NCBI GenBank assembly: GCA_023150835.1
Contig: JAKLKB010000018.1
Span: 1 to 64,000, forward strand
DNA length: 64,000 nucleotides
Direction: 5' to 3'
Source: Myxococcota bacterium
GTDB taxonomy: Bacteria > Myxococcota_C > UBA6777
Under the pieces are notes generated by a model, which saw only the letters and a list, made by a program, of their open reading frames with translations, did no database searches and had not been told where the DNA came from. The first letter of the stretch is position 1. Each line of letters begins with the position of its first letter. Shown one piece after another: positions 55,101 through 61,753 of this stretch. The position numbers and the translations under genes are program-made.

Positions 55101-56354
55101 CGCGTCGCAAACACCCAAGGCTCGGGCATCGGTGGGATGCGCAGCTTGGCCCGTCTCTACCGCGATCACGTCCTCGATATCGAGCGCCAGCCTGATATCC
55201 TCCAAGAGACCTTGATCAACGTCGCAGCGGCCTATGTGGTCCAAAGCTACGTCGGAAGCTACGGGCCGATGTCTCACCCTGTCGCCGCCTGCGCAACCGC
55301 TGCCGTCTCTCTCGAAGAAGCCACCGACAAGATCTTGGCAGGAAAGGCCGACTTTGTAGTCGCGGGTGGGTACGATGACGTCGGGCGCGAAAGCCTTGTG
55401 GGCTTCGGTGATATGAACGCCACCGCAAACACCGATGAGATGGTCGCGATGGGGCTTGAACCCGCCCAGATGTCCCGCCCCAACGACACGCGGCGACGCG
55501 GCTTTGTCGAGGCCCAAGGCGGCGGAACCTTCTTGCTCGCTCGCGCCGATATCGCCCTACAGATGGGTCTCCCCGTGTACGGTGTGGTCGGATACTGCGG
55601 CTCTTTTGGTGACGGTATCCACAAATCCATCCCCGCCCCCGGCATGGGCGCACTCGCTTGTGCCATCGGAGGCCAACAATCCCCGCTCGCTCGTTCACTC
55701 CAACACTTCGGCCTGACCGCTGATGATATCGCCGTCGTGTACAAACACGACACTTCCACCGCTGCCAACGACCCCAACGAAAACGAACTCCATCACCGCA
55801 TCCAACGAGCGCTCGGACGCAGCGAAGGAAACCCGCTCTTTGCCGTCTCTCAAAAAAGTCTGACAGGTCACGCCAAAGGCGGAGCCGCTGCGTGGCAGAT
55901 CATCGGGCTTTGCCAGACTCTTCTCCAAGGCCGCATCGCAGGAAACCCCAATCTCGACAACGTCGATCCGATGATGCGTTCTTTTTCTCATCTCGCTTTC
56001 TCAAACAAAACCCTTGACGTAGGTGAGACGCTGCCGCTGCGTGCAGGGATGCTGACCAGCCTCGGTTTCGGCCACGTCAGCGGTATCGCTCTTTTGCTTC
56101 ACCCCGATGCCTTCTTGGCCCAACTCTCCGAAGAACAAGCCACCGCTTACCACTCCCGCTGTCAGCAGCGCCACCACCAGACCACCCAACGCTGGGCCTC
56201 CGTCTTCATGGGACAAACACCCTTGTTCTCTCGCCGAAACCTCCGCCGCTTTGAAGCCCAAGACGGCTCTCCCGAACAAGCCGCCCAAGAAGCCGCCATG
56301 CTCCTGAACCCCCACGCTCGCCTTGATACCTCACGCGGCTTCTATTCTTTGTAA
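46125..56354 (+). CDS. fas: Type I fatty acid synthase (FAS-I)
   Basis: This encodes 3409 residues in one open frame; ATG at 46125 follows GAGGG. The domain order is that of actinobacterial FAS-I. The acetyltransferase carries GHSQG (Ser194). The FMN enoyl reductase (about 485-820) has ILPGMTPTT and HLEGGKAGGHH. The dehydratase hotdog has AEVSGDLNPIH (Asp1441, His1446). The malonyl/palmitoyl transferase has GHSVGE (Ser1653). After a Pro/Gln/Ser linker (about 1946-2005) the ACP has DGVSSRRNQ, with the phosphopantetheine Ser2041. The ketoreductase has VTGASPG and Tyr2598-x3-Lys2602. The ketosynthase has Cys3056, His3208 and His3249. It makes long-chain acyl-CoA from acetyl- and malonyl-CoA. It is longer than the roughly 3070 residues of the mycobacterial enzyme. 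Confidence 0.95.
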   Translation: MRRTEERNNGKAAVVQAAEEGASLSASAKEQLWGLERTSQGFVSYDGEGGQQGGALYTSGQVTAVRSLLSRLVLGENQAAISFAGQGFYDLDHLAGLMRGSREVRALLEAATAHLESLVHTQEARWSGCYADGFDVMAWLQEPSTRPSAAVLRGGCYSQPLILIQQVALYVALYEEGIREAFAVGAIPVIFGHSQGLQTALLVAESPNGQIETERLLAYVSYAFWQGLVMEQGYTVTPERSAEGASPMAAISGPSLAVLEQVLARFNRSLPEAAQVDISLYNTRNRHVVSSHPAVLSTLRKAMEAQAEREAARKKAGRFGGQPLQFTWEYLEVSGPFHSRYMREGFEQMQRKVRDIGFDFSKSRFFVDVLCGHTGRVLTQQPDVLDELLHNQFVRSVRWSRMLRSLEPYNGVSDILDLGPGDGVMRLTASALRGTGRQVHTLYTQEGQDAFFLQAPQTPRPVAYCSFLPSVSPDEAGGWRVENRYTRATGHAPVILPGMTPTTSDVPIVAAAANQGFTAELAGGGQVNERIFWLRMEELQEALGPGREVVFNALYLDPYLWDLHVRKTGLVQKARKAGYPICGVTISAGMPEVSEAVALLDEFVSLGMWLNAFKPGTLAQIRHVVKIAQAAPHHTIFVHLEGGKAGGHHSWEDLEQLLLDGYHLLREQPNLVLCVGGGIGSEAHANALLTGRWSLAHDLPQMPVDAVLLGTLTMACKEATTSAQVKQALVDAPGCAGWVFAGHVEGQTTSGKSALNADIHYIDNAASRCGRLLDEVAGDAIAVQARRDEIIAALNQTAKPYFGDLSTMTYHAVAQRLVTLMALGRHGRYEDGPWLDTTHRTRFADFLQLAEARLCEQEEGRFACFFGTFEALDHPQACVDRLLALYPHAAQQILHPADVRRFLYDICGRAGKPVPFVPVIDAEVRRWYKADSLWQAHDDRYSADQVLIIPGPAALQGLRSADQPVASMLGRFVDALQAEVQQMPAPPHAERSPLSLSRWPEGCTGSVTLCSDPHPTAPRYEVVLTIPSALPTEPTEWFGFLREAFTGPLITAMTSIRLYQQGGSQPNPLRELCVCEAGAQLRMIMTEGRRIQSLTYHPNNTAAHETVHLSLHTDQANDAHLHLDISLASAFTTEPALYRLPLRVQDGILLVDAREQEQTLRDFYQHALFGRLLAPVEAFAPTHHTTHADPQKLRGYAVSTGSHGDPSHLPMNMAFSLVWEPLFRLLSAEGVCEGILRLVHLSHHVEIDAGWPILPHQAVDVEAQITRIENTDTGRSIHTRCTLSRNGARCAIVESAFFVRGFFGRTTDILRTKEIIDTSLILRDQGSIDFLLAHGWLHRTSDTPLHVGDILQLRALQEEHRPRKGLAHFAATGQIWRGSQPIATLALDLRAARKLHPLQALLQAFAQEQATPRKPVTPRILAHTETQAPQSMQTFAEVSGDLNPIHRSLLFARMGRLDRPIVHGMWTAARLHSFLVASVVDGEESRVLDYKASFLAPLLLGERLRLEATRTAVQEGVLFVELTASAMRDAQAIAVVRAEAKVKMPRSVYLFPGQGIQQKGMGMEAYARSKAARNVWDQADAYTREHLGFSILEIVRNNPKELLVQGRTHVHPQGVLHLTQFTQVSMAVMAQAQVAELRESGLLDPDAILCGHSVGEYNAIGVTGILPLTDVVEIVYHRGLVMHALVPRDESGESGYRMGVLRPHYAGMDHAQAEALVEQVAKQTGQFLQIVNYNVRGRQYSVTGQIGALRLLEQLLDQRATQKKPPYIEVPGIDVPFHSSVLFNGVDDFRKTLEARFPQDIDEQRLLGRYIPNLVPKLFSLDKPYIEEVQQTTQSPILEKVLADFADYAATPKRLARILLIELLAWQFASPVRWIETQELLFQRRSLGGIEIQRAIEIGVGYQPTLANMARYSHQLLGPSAPDIEILNIEAEADRVFLRDQDTLPPQAQDTAAPASIQPLSAQKPQPSQQATSSASLQQPSQQAIPSTNAASPVSVGAPPPPDQPLSVAEGVTFVLASQARIRPDQLSMQETLDDLFDGVSSRRNQVLLDLGAEFQMGPIDGAHEKPLRELIAEITRRCPSYKAPGKYMRATQDDSIKRVFGRAGLTRKEVESHFEQQFGLGSGLRESALCLLALESREGASARGGSMGLLPQALPSDRNTAKTFLDEAALRIGQIKGLTISRQGAHSTGGGASVDAAVVQELESKILGPKGILMQQAREIAERLGHPIEAAASGLPAQHNEQAEKLALYEAEHDSEFVEWLQPRFDAKKHVALTSSWASARRDVARLFFDLRNNRIEASEALAQVARLAAFHEDITLTQTASWYAKLAEEQGDLRLAGWLHQIAAGDAPHTPAFQPTRPALSLQQDGSWRYAEAVCDQADALDRFVDALWPKDRPPLLQIGEQGEWNITFSKLLSEHTKRPFDLRNTTALVTGASPGSIALACVRFLLRGGARVIVTTSTYNSDRVREYRDLFETSAVPGAELHVVPFNQASFQDVESLIHWLFSSVTEQDGAKVRVVKRPFAPDIVLPFAAIKDLATLDSLQARSNAVMRTMLLSVERLVTGIATHYKRHGLPAMPCHILLPLSPNHGSFGGDGVYAETKAALEVLLTKWESEREAWGKATTLCAARIGWVRGTGLMDANNLVAHHLEQRTGIRTFSSDEMGWLLTALCTHAARKQALHQPLEADLTGGFQRIKALRQTVSTIRTELEHQAARVKQRLTLENAEATLLGAPTDAPLLVDALPHWPATLHPRLTPATAKKPVHWPKRGLSLREMVVIVGMGEIGPCGSARTRYEMELGPSLSPAAVLELAWITGFVTYEENGKAGVWKDRQTNTVIAEHEIAARYRESVRKHLGLRWIEPETVGIDPNALSMYTSVFLEKDFTFSVSSEEEARTFFATAPEKTRVHFDAQDGQWRITRLAGTEVKVPRQVRLQRQVMGQIPKGFDFARFGLSNDMIERIDRVALFNLIATVDAFLSAGIEPEELLRWLHPARVANTQGSGIGGMRSLARLYRDHVLDIERQPDILQETLINVAAAYVVQSYVGSYGPMSHPVAACATAAVSLEEATDKILAGKADFVVAGGYDDVGRESLVGFGDMNATANTDEMVAMGLEPAQMSRPNDTRRRGFVEAQGGGTFLLARADIALQMGLPVYGVVGYCGSFGDGIHKSIPAPGMGALACAIGGQQSPLARSLQHFGLTADDIAVVYKHDTSTAANDPNENELHHRIQRALGRSEGNPLFAVSQKSLTGHAKGGAAAWQIIGLCQTLLQGRIAGNPNLDNVDPMMRSFSHLAFSNKTLDVGETLPLRAGMLTSLGFGHVSGIALLLHPDAFLAQLSEEQATAYHSRCQQRHHQTTQRWASVFMGQTPLFSRRNLRRFEAQDGSPEQAAQEAAMLLNPHARLDTSRGFYSL

Positions 56355-56373
56355 AAATGTCGGATCTATCTTA

Positions 56374-56826
56374 ATGAGTTTTCAACTGTCTTTTCATCCT
56401 CAAGGGCGTGTCCTTGGTGTCGGTTTCGATGTCGTTTCGGTTGCGGCTTTCTCTCTACAGCTTCAAGATCCAGCCTCTTGTTTTGTCGAAGAAGTCTTTA
56501 CCTTAGCAGAACGCCGCATCGCTCGCTCACGCGCAGGGCAACAGCCCGCACGCCACTTCGCGGCCCGCTTTGCTGCCAAAGAAGCCCTCATCAAAGCGTG
56601 GTCTTCGGCCCTTTTCGGCCAACCTCCCCCCTTGCCGCATCTCTCCTTACGAGAGATCGAAGTGATCCACGATGCTTATTCTCGCCCTGCCCTACGTTTT
56701 CACGGTCAAGTCTCGGATGCCATTCAAGCACTTTTCCCCTATACAACCCACCTCTCTCTCTCCCACGATGGCGACACCGCCGCTGCCATCGTCTTGATCG
56801 AACAGCTCACCGCTGCTTCGCGTTAG
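56374..56826 (+). CDS. acpS: Holo-ACP synthase for the FAS
   Basis: This encodes 150 residues. ATG at 56374 lies 20 bp after the synthase stop; the Shine-Dalgarno is weak (GGATC). The two signature motifs of AcpS-type phosphopantetheinyl transferases are present: GVGFDVVSV, with the Mg-binding Asp near residue 19, and HFAARFAAKEALIKAW near residues 60-75. It transfers phosphopantetheine from CoA to a serine, here most probably Ser2041 of the FAS. The same fas-acpS order is found in mycobacteria. Its last 32 bases, with the stop, are duplicated downstream. Confidence 0.9.
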   Translation: MSFQLSFHPQGRVLGVGFDVVSVAAFSLQLQDPASCFVEEVFTLAERRIARSRAGQQPARHFAARFAAKEALIKAWSSALFGQPPPLPHLSLREIEVIHDAYSRPALRFHGQVSDAIQALFPYTTHLSLSHDGDTAAAIVLIEQLTAASR

Positions 56827-56892
56827 GCTTCCGCCAGATCGCTCGGAACAGATCACTGCGGCTTCGCGCTAGGCTTCCGCCAGATCGCTCGG
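56815..56892. repeat. 32-bp duplication between convergent gene ends
   Basis: GCTTCGCGTTAGGCTTCCGC and the following bases (56815-56846, the acpS end with its TAG) recur at 56861-56892 with one mismatch. The second copy lies inside the end of the minus-strand NmrA-like gene, so both gene ends are built from the same repeat. Confidence 0.85.
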
Positions 56893-57734
56893 TGGGTCTC
56901 CACATACATCCGCAGCGTCCGCCCTCGCCGCCCCAACAACGCCTCCATCGTCGGATCGACCCGCTCTGCCTGCCCAAAACGCAGCCCGACGTGCAAGATC
57001 GTTTGGACGATACACTGCCCCCAAGGCAGCCCACGCCGCCGAAGATGCCACACATACCCCACCACCGACGCAGCCCGATAACGGATGCTCCGCCCCAAAA
57101 CATCGCTCAAGATCTTCGCGACCTCATCAAACCCGATGGCTTCTGGCCCTGTAAGCGTATAAGCTTGATTCGCGTGCTTTTCTGGCGCAACAAACGCCTC
57201 GGCGGCCACCTCCGCCACATCATACAGATCCACAAAAGCTGCACGACCTTTGCCCGCAGGCACATACAAACGATCCGCCTCGCAGATATCCTGCAAGTAG
57301 GCGTCTTGTAGGTTTTGCGCGAAAAATCCGGGGCGCAGCAACGTGTACGGAGCGACCGATGCTTTGAGGTGCATCTCAACTTTATGATGCGGAATGATCT
57401 TGTTTTCTCCCGCTCCTGCAACCGATAAAAAGACGATATGCTCAGCCTTTTTTTCTCGTGCGATATCCACAAAAGGATTCAGCGTTTTTTCCACATCTGC
57501 GATCGGCGGCGGACGCAACAAAAACACGCCCGAACATCCCTCCAAAGCAGCCGACCACGTCGCAGCGTCCCGAAAATCAAACCGCACACTCTTGACTTCT
57601 CCGTTCCAGTACTCTTCTGCCGATGCCACCGATGAAACAGCAGCCCGCACGTCGATACCTCTTACACGCAACGCACGAACCACCTCACGACCCACATTCC
57701 CCATCGCTCCTGTCACCAAGATCCGCTTCGTCAT
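56853..57734 (-). CDS. NmrA-type NAD(P)-binding oxidoreductase
   Basis: This encodes 293 residues. ATG at 57734 lies eight bases after GGGAG; the frame upstream of it runs into element A. The Rossmann motif ILVTGAMGNVGREVV opens the protein, followed by VRFDFRDAATW, IVFLSVAGAG and a YTLLRPGFFAQNL segment typical of NmrA/SDR-a5 proteins. The usual catalytic YxxxK is replaced by HHKVE, as in many NmrA members that act as redox sensors or quinone reductases. The C-terminus comes from the duplicated 32-bp repeat. Confidence 0.82.
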   Translation of the reverse strand: MTKRILVTGAMGNVGREVVRALRVRGIDVRAAVSSVASAEEYWNGEVKSVRFDFRDAATWSAALEGCSGVFLLRPPPIADVEKTLNPFVDIAREKKAEHIVFLSVAGAGENKIIPHHKVEMHLKASVAPYTLLRPGFFAQNLQDAYLQDICEADRLYVPAGKGRAAFVDLYDVAEVAAEAFVAPEKHANQAYTLTGPEAIGFDEVAKILSDVLGRSIRYRAASVVGYVWHLRRRGLPWGQCIVQTILHVGLRFGQAERVDPTMEALLGRRGRTLRMYVETHRAIWRKPSAKPQ

Positions 57735-57776
57735 CAAAAGATCTCCCAAACAAAATCGCCTCAAGCCGACGTCACC

Positions 57777-57990
57777 CAAAAACCCGCGTTCGCGCCCGTT
57801 GCGAGCGACTGCGTCGTTGGTTTGAAACACGATGCTCTGTTCGCCAATACGGGGTCAAGGGGTTGCGACCCCTTGCGGGGTTTGGGGCCGCGCCCCAATT
57901 CAACAAACATCCTCAGATGTACGCTTACTCAGACGGCGAGCCGTTGCGGCCCCTTGCGGGGTGTGAGGCAGCGCCCCTAATTCAACAAAC
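57777..57990 (+). repeat. Element A copy 5 plus partial second copy
   Basis: AAAAACCCGCGTTCGCG, GTTTGAAA, CGCCAATACGGGGTCAAGGG and GGGGCCGCGCCCC are followed at 57940 by a second right-hand part (GGCCCCTTGCGGGGTGTGAG, then GCAGCGCCCC). It lies 40 bp upstream of the hydrolase gene. Confidence 0.75.
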
Positions 57991-58031
57991 CCCACCGCCT
58001 CCCTTCTCTTTCTACCCAAGGAGCTCCCAAG

Positions 58032-59000
58032 ATGGACAAGATTCTACAAAAAGCTGGATACACCGAACAACAATACACACACGGCGCTGTTACGCTCAAT
58101 TACGCGGTCAGTCCGCCCAAACAACGCGCTCTCTTGCTTATCCCCGGCCAGACGATGCCTTGGCAAAGCTACACCCGCGTCCTTCCTGCGCTCGCACAAC
58201 ACTTCCAAGTCTACGCGCTGGATATCCACGGACACGGGCGCTCTTCACGCTGCCCACAACGCTACACCTTCGAGGCCATCACCGAAGATCTCGTCGCCTT
58301 TCTTCACAACGTCGTTCAGCGCCCCGCCTTTTTGTCGGGTAATTCTTCAGGCGGCCTATTTGTCACATGGATGGCCGCCCAAGCCCCCGATTATGCGCAA
58401 GGCGTCATCGCCGAAGATCCGCCTTTTTTTAGCAGCGAACATCCCCGACTCCAACAATGCTTTGTATACCACGTGATGAAGCTATTTCTCGAAACCCTTG
58501 ATCGCCCCGAAGGACGAGACTTGGGCGCGCTCTTTCAACGCCTAGAGATCCCGCACAAAAGCGGAAAGCGCGTCTCCAAAATCCCGATGTTCCTCGCTCG
58601 CCTTCTTTCTTCGTGGCTTCAACGCCGCCAAGCCAAAACCCCCGACCAGCCGCTCGATATCCCTTGGTTGCCCCTCCAACTCCGCCTCACCATCCGCTCT
58701 TTTTCCGAATACGACCCCGCCTTCACACGTGCCTTCTACGAAAACACGATGGCGGGAAGCTTCGATCACGCTGCCATGCTCGCAAAGATCCAATGCCCCT
58801 TCGCTCTGATCCACGCCAACTGGTTTGTTCACGAAAAATTCGGACTCGTCGGTGCGATGCTCCAAGAAGAAGCCCAGCGCGTTTGCTCGCTCGTCCCCCA
58901 AACTCGCTATCTCCCTGTCTCTGCGGGGCATGTCGTCCACCTCGAAGCCCCAAAACTTTTCCTCCAAATTATCGACGACTTCACAAACGACGCAGTATAG
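58032..59000 (+). CDS. Alpha/beta hydrolase
   Basis: This encodes 322 residues. ATG at 58032 follows AAGGAG. The order is classic: LLLIPGQTMPWQSY provides the oxyanion hole, VYALDIHGHGRSSR follows, the nucleophile is in LSGNSSGG (Ser105), and the catalytic His is in VSAGHVVHLEAP near the end. A charged lid of about 90 residues (after PPFFSSEHP) sits between. It likely hydrolyses an ester or thioester; the substrate is unknown. The three last codons and stop are partly duplicated downstream. Confidence 0.85.
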   Translation: MDKILQKAGYTEQQYTHGAVTLNYAVSPPKQRALLLIPGQTMPWQSYTRVLPALAQHFQVYALDIHGHGRSSRCPQRYTFEAITEDLVAFLHNVVQRPAFLSGNSSGGLFVTWMAAQAPDYAQGVIAEDPPFFSSEHPRLQQCFVYHVMKLFLETLDRPEGRDLGALFQRLEIPHKSGKRVSKIPMFLARLLSSWLQRRQAKTPDQPLDIPWLPLQLRLTIRSFSEYDPAFTRAFYENTMAGSFDHAAMLAKIQCPFALIHANWFVHEKFGLVGAMLQEEAQRVCSLVPQTRYLPVSAGHVVHLEAPKLFLQIIDDFTNDAV

Positions 59001-59040
59001 GCTCTGATCAATCTCGTCCGTGTAGGCTCCGATCAATCTC
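58995..59040. repeat. Duplicated end between convergent genes
   Basis: GTATAGGCTCTGATCAATCTC at 58995 recurs as GTGTAGGCTCCGATCAATCTC 36 bp later. The first copy carries the hydrolase stop and the second the stop of the YaiI gene. Confidence 0.65.
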
Positions 59041-59518
59041 CTTGCTTTCCCAACGAACGCAACTTTTCGTCTTGCAAGCATTTCGTCAACAAACGATCCA
59101 AAGCATTCGCAAAGCTCCGTTTATCGGCCTCTCCAAACGGCCTTGGCCCTCCCGTCTGCACACCTGAATCACGAAGATCCTGCATAAAGTCCCGAACCGA
59201 CAAGCGTTCGCGCACATTCTCTTCCGTATACAACTCCCCATGATTGCTCATCGCAACACCCCCCGCTTCGATCACCAACGCCGCCAACGGGATATCGGAT
59301 GTCACCACCAGATCCCCCAACCCCACGCGCTGCGCAATGTAATGATCCGCAACATCAAAGCCCTTTTCCACCACCACTTGCGACAAATACGGCGATTGTA
59401 ACAGGTACATCCCACGATTCGCCACAAAACAAGCACGGACTCTTCGCTTTTCCGCAACACGAAACAAGATATCTTTGATCGCCTTCGGCGTTGCATCGGC
59501 ATCCACCCAGATCTGCAA
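59033..59518 (-). CDS. YaiI/YqxD-family protein (DUF188)
   Basis: This encodes 161 residues, a normal length. The start is a TTG at 59518, five bases after GAGGAGG; no ATG fits. It begins (M)QIWVDADATPKAIKDILFR, with the acidic DAD motif of the PIN-like DUF188 fold. DVADHYIAQRVGLGDLVVTSDIPLAA is the second conserved block, and the C-terminal GGPRPFGEADKRSFANALDRLL segment is typical. Members are widespread; a nuclease-like role has been suggested by fold but not shown. Confidence 0.88.
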   Translation of the reverse strand: MQIWVDADATPKAIKDILFRVAEKRRVRACFVANRGMYLLQSPYLSQVVVEKGFDVADHYIAQRVGLGDLVVTSDIPLAALVIEAGGVAMSNHGELYTEENVRERLSVRDFMQDLRDSGVQTGGPRPFGEADKRSFANALDRLLTKCLQDEKLRSLGKQGD

Positions 59519-59554
59519 ACGAAACCTCCTCTCAATCAATTAGGTTTGTTTTTG

Positions 59555-59690
59555 TGGGGCTTTGCCCCACACCCCACTGCCTTAGCGCGGCTCCCTTGAC
59601 CCCGTATCGGCGGAGTGATCAGTGGTTTTTCAAACAAACATCCCTGCCGCTTCAAATAACGCGAACACGGGGTTTTTGCAAACAGCATCA
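59555..59690 (-). repeat. Element A copy 6
   Basis: This is a reverse-orientation copy: GTGGGGCTTTGCCCCACACC, CTCCCTTGACCCCGTATCGG, TTTTTCAAACAAAC and CGCGAACACGGGGTTTTTG. It lies between two minus-strand genes. Confidence 0.75.
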
Positions 59691-59704
59691 CTCCGATAAG
59701 AAAA

Positions 59705-61387
59705 TTATTCGTCAAGATCTACGTCTTTTTCTTCTTTCTTCTCTGGTTTTTTCTCTTCTCTTTTTTTCTCTTTTGCGGTTTCTTTGCAAAGACAGCGTCC
59801 CTGCTCACCTTTTGGACCCATCGGTCCCTTGTCACCTTTCAACCCTTTCGGACCCATCGGTCCCTTGTCACCTTTCGGACCCATCGGTCCCTTGTCACCT
59901 TTCGGACCCATCGGTCCCTTATCACCTTTCGGACCCATCGGCCCCTTATCACCTTTCGGACCCTGTTCGCCTCTCAGTCCTTTCGGTCCCATCGGTCCTT
60001 GCGCGCCTTGTTCACCCTGTTGGCCTCGCTGACCGACCGGACCTTGCTCACCTTGTTCTCCTTTTGTCCCCATCGGACCTTGCCGCCCCATTCGGCCCTG
60101 CTCACCTTTCGGACCTTGCTCACCTTTTGGCCCCTGTTCACCTCTCGGGCCTTGCTCACCTTTCGGTCCCATCGGACCTTGCGGGCCTTGCAGCCCAACG
60201 GAGCCTTGCTCACCTTTTGGTCCAACAGAGCCGTTCTCGCCTTTTGGACCTCGCGTTCCCATCGGTCCGACCGCTCCCGTAGCGCCTCGCTCGCCTTTCG
60301 GACCTTGTGGTCCTTGCAACCCCATCGGCCCTCGCGTTCCTGCCGCTCCAGAAACACCCTGCTCGCCTTTCGGGCCTTGCGGCCCAACGGGGCCTTGCTC
60401 GCCTTTTGGACCTTGCGCTCCTTGCGGTCCCATCGGTCCTTTCTCACCTTTCGGGCCTTGCTCGCCTTTCGGCCCCTGCGGTCCTTGCGGACCTTGCGGC
60501 CCAACGGGGCCTTGCTCACCTTTCGGTCCTTGTGGGCCGATCTTTCCAGCGATACCCTGCTCGCCTTTTGGCCCCTGTGGGCCGATCTTTCCAGCGATAC
60601 CCTGCTCACCTTTTGGACCTTGCGGGCCGATCTTTCCAGCGATACCCTGCTCACCTTTTGGACCTTGCGGCCCCTGCGGACCTTGTAATCCTTGTGGACC
60701 CTGCGGTCCTTGCGGACCTTGCAGACCTTGCGAACCTCTTGGCAGAAGAACGTGTTGTATTTGCGAGCCGCAGCGAAAACGAATGACTGTACCGCGTGCC
60801 TCTTGTGAAACGCCGTCGATTTGACAGGGCGTGCCTTCGTTTCCTTTTTCTCCTTGCAAGACCATGACTTGCGCCAACGTTTTTTGCTGGCTGCCAAAGA
60901 ATCCCACCAAAACAAACAGCCCTGCACGCAATGTTTGCGGCAGATGGATCTCGCGTTTCATCGAAGTTCCTCCTTGAAGAATTTGAAAACCTTGCTCGCG
61001 TCCGTAATGTTGTTTGGGTTCACGCTCCGAGACAAGAGAAACACCCGTCAGCACGTCAAGATGTTCGCCATGTATCGTCCACCGCGAACGAAACCGCCGC
61101 GAAGCCATCTTTGCAAAAGACGGCTTTGCTTGCTCAGAAGAAAAAACGATGGGGGACAACGTACCCTCACCTTCGATAGAGAGGACTTTTGCGTTGTGAA
61201 AATGACGAATCATTTCTGATGCGCAATGTCCTTTTTGACATACCAAGCCTGACAGACAATCTGTATCACGCTTGCAAGGTCGCCCAAGCCCACCGTCTTG
61301 GCAACCCGTCACAAACAGCGACAGAAAAAACCACAGCCACACGCTGCGCTGTAATCCAATCCAAACACCTCGAACCCTCGCTCTCAT
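59705..61387 (-). CDS. Collagen-like lipoprotein
   Basis: This encodes 560 residues. ATG at 61387 follows AGGAGGGG. The lipoprotein signal ends in V-T-G-C near residue 30. An EGF-like Cys segment ([18 protein letters not shown]) follows. Residues about 100-215 are a globular domain, with a second hydrophobic stretch ([12 protein letters not shown]). Then about 100 Gly-X-Y triplets run without a break, dominated by [12 protein letters not shown] and GPKGDK. KGE/KGD triplets are known to stabilise bacterial triple helices lacking hydroxyproline. The tail is Lys/Glu-rich. A trimeric rod on the cell surface is expected. Confidence 0.85.
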   Translation of the reverse strand: MRARVRGVWIGLQRSVWLWFFLSLFVTGCQDGGLGRPCKRDTDCLSGLVCQKGHCASEMIRHFHNAKVLSIEGEGTLSPIVFSSEQAKPSFAKMASRRFRSRWTIHGEHLDVLTGVSLVSEREPKQHYGREQGFQILQGGTSMKREIHLPQTLRAGLFVLVGFFGSQQKTLAQVMVLQGEKGNEGTPCQIDGVSQEARGTVIRFRCGSQIQHVLLPRGSQGLQGPQGPQGPQGLQGPQGPQGPKGEQGIAGKIGPQGPKGEQGIAGKIGPQGPKGEQGIAGKIGPQGPKGEQGPVGPQGPQGPQGPKGEQGPKGEKGPMGPQGAQGPKGEQGPVGPQGPKGEQGVSGAAGTRGPMGLQGPQGPKGERGATGAVGPMGTRGPKGENGSVGPKGEQGSVGLQGPQGPMGPKGEQGPRGEQGPKGEQGPKGEQGRMGRQGPMGTKGEQGEQGPVGQRGQQGEQGAQGPMGPKGLRGEQGPKGDKGPMGPKGDKGPMGPKGDKGPMGPKGDKGPMGPKGLKGDKGPMGPKGEQGRCLCKETAKEKKREEKKPEKKEEKDVDLDE

Positions 61388-61457
61388 CAACCCCTCCTGT
61401 ACCATGCGCTCGCCATCCGCCAAAGCAGATCAACTCTCTTGATAAAACTCACGCTCC

Positions 61458-61590
61458 CAACAAAAAACCCCGTGTTCGGGTAGGTTCAAGCGGAGCCGTC
61501 GTTGGTTTGAAAAAACTCAGTTCGCCCCGCCAAGTCGGGGTCAAGGGGCCTTTGGTCCCTTGCGGGGCGTGGTACCTCGCCCCACAAAGA
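61458..61590 (+). repeat. Element A copy 7
   Basis: AAAAAACCCCGTGTTCGGG, GTTTGAAAAAAC, CGCCAAGTCGGGGTCAAGGG and CCCTTGCGGGGCGTGG are present. It lies in the divergent region between the collagen-like and propeller genes. Confidence 0.75.
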
Positions 61591-61753
61591 CAATTCCAAC
61601 CGCGCAACCTCTACCTTGAAACAAGGCTCTTCACTTTTACAATGCCCGAAGACACAAAGCAACTTCGCCCCGCTCTGCGCGACACTTTTCTTGCGGCCTC
61701 GTCCTGCGGGCTGGAGTTCGATCACTCTCACAAAAACAAAAAAGGAGTCCGAC

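Noticed and set aside
59974-60927. 317-residue Arg/Lys-rich frame opposite to or out of phase with the collagen-like gene
   Set aside because: It is a shadow of the Gly-X-Y repeat read in another frame of the same strand; it has no start signal or fold.
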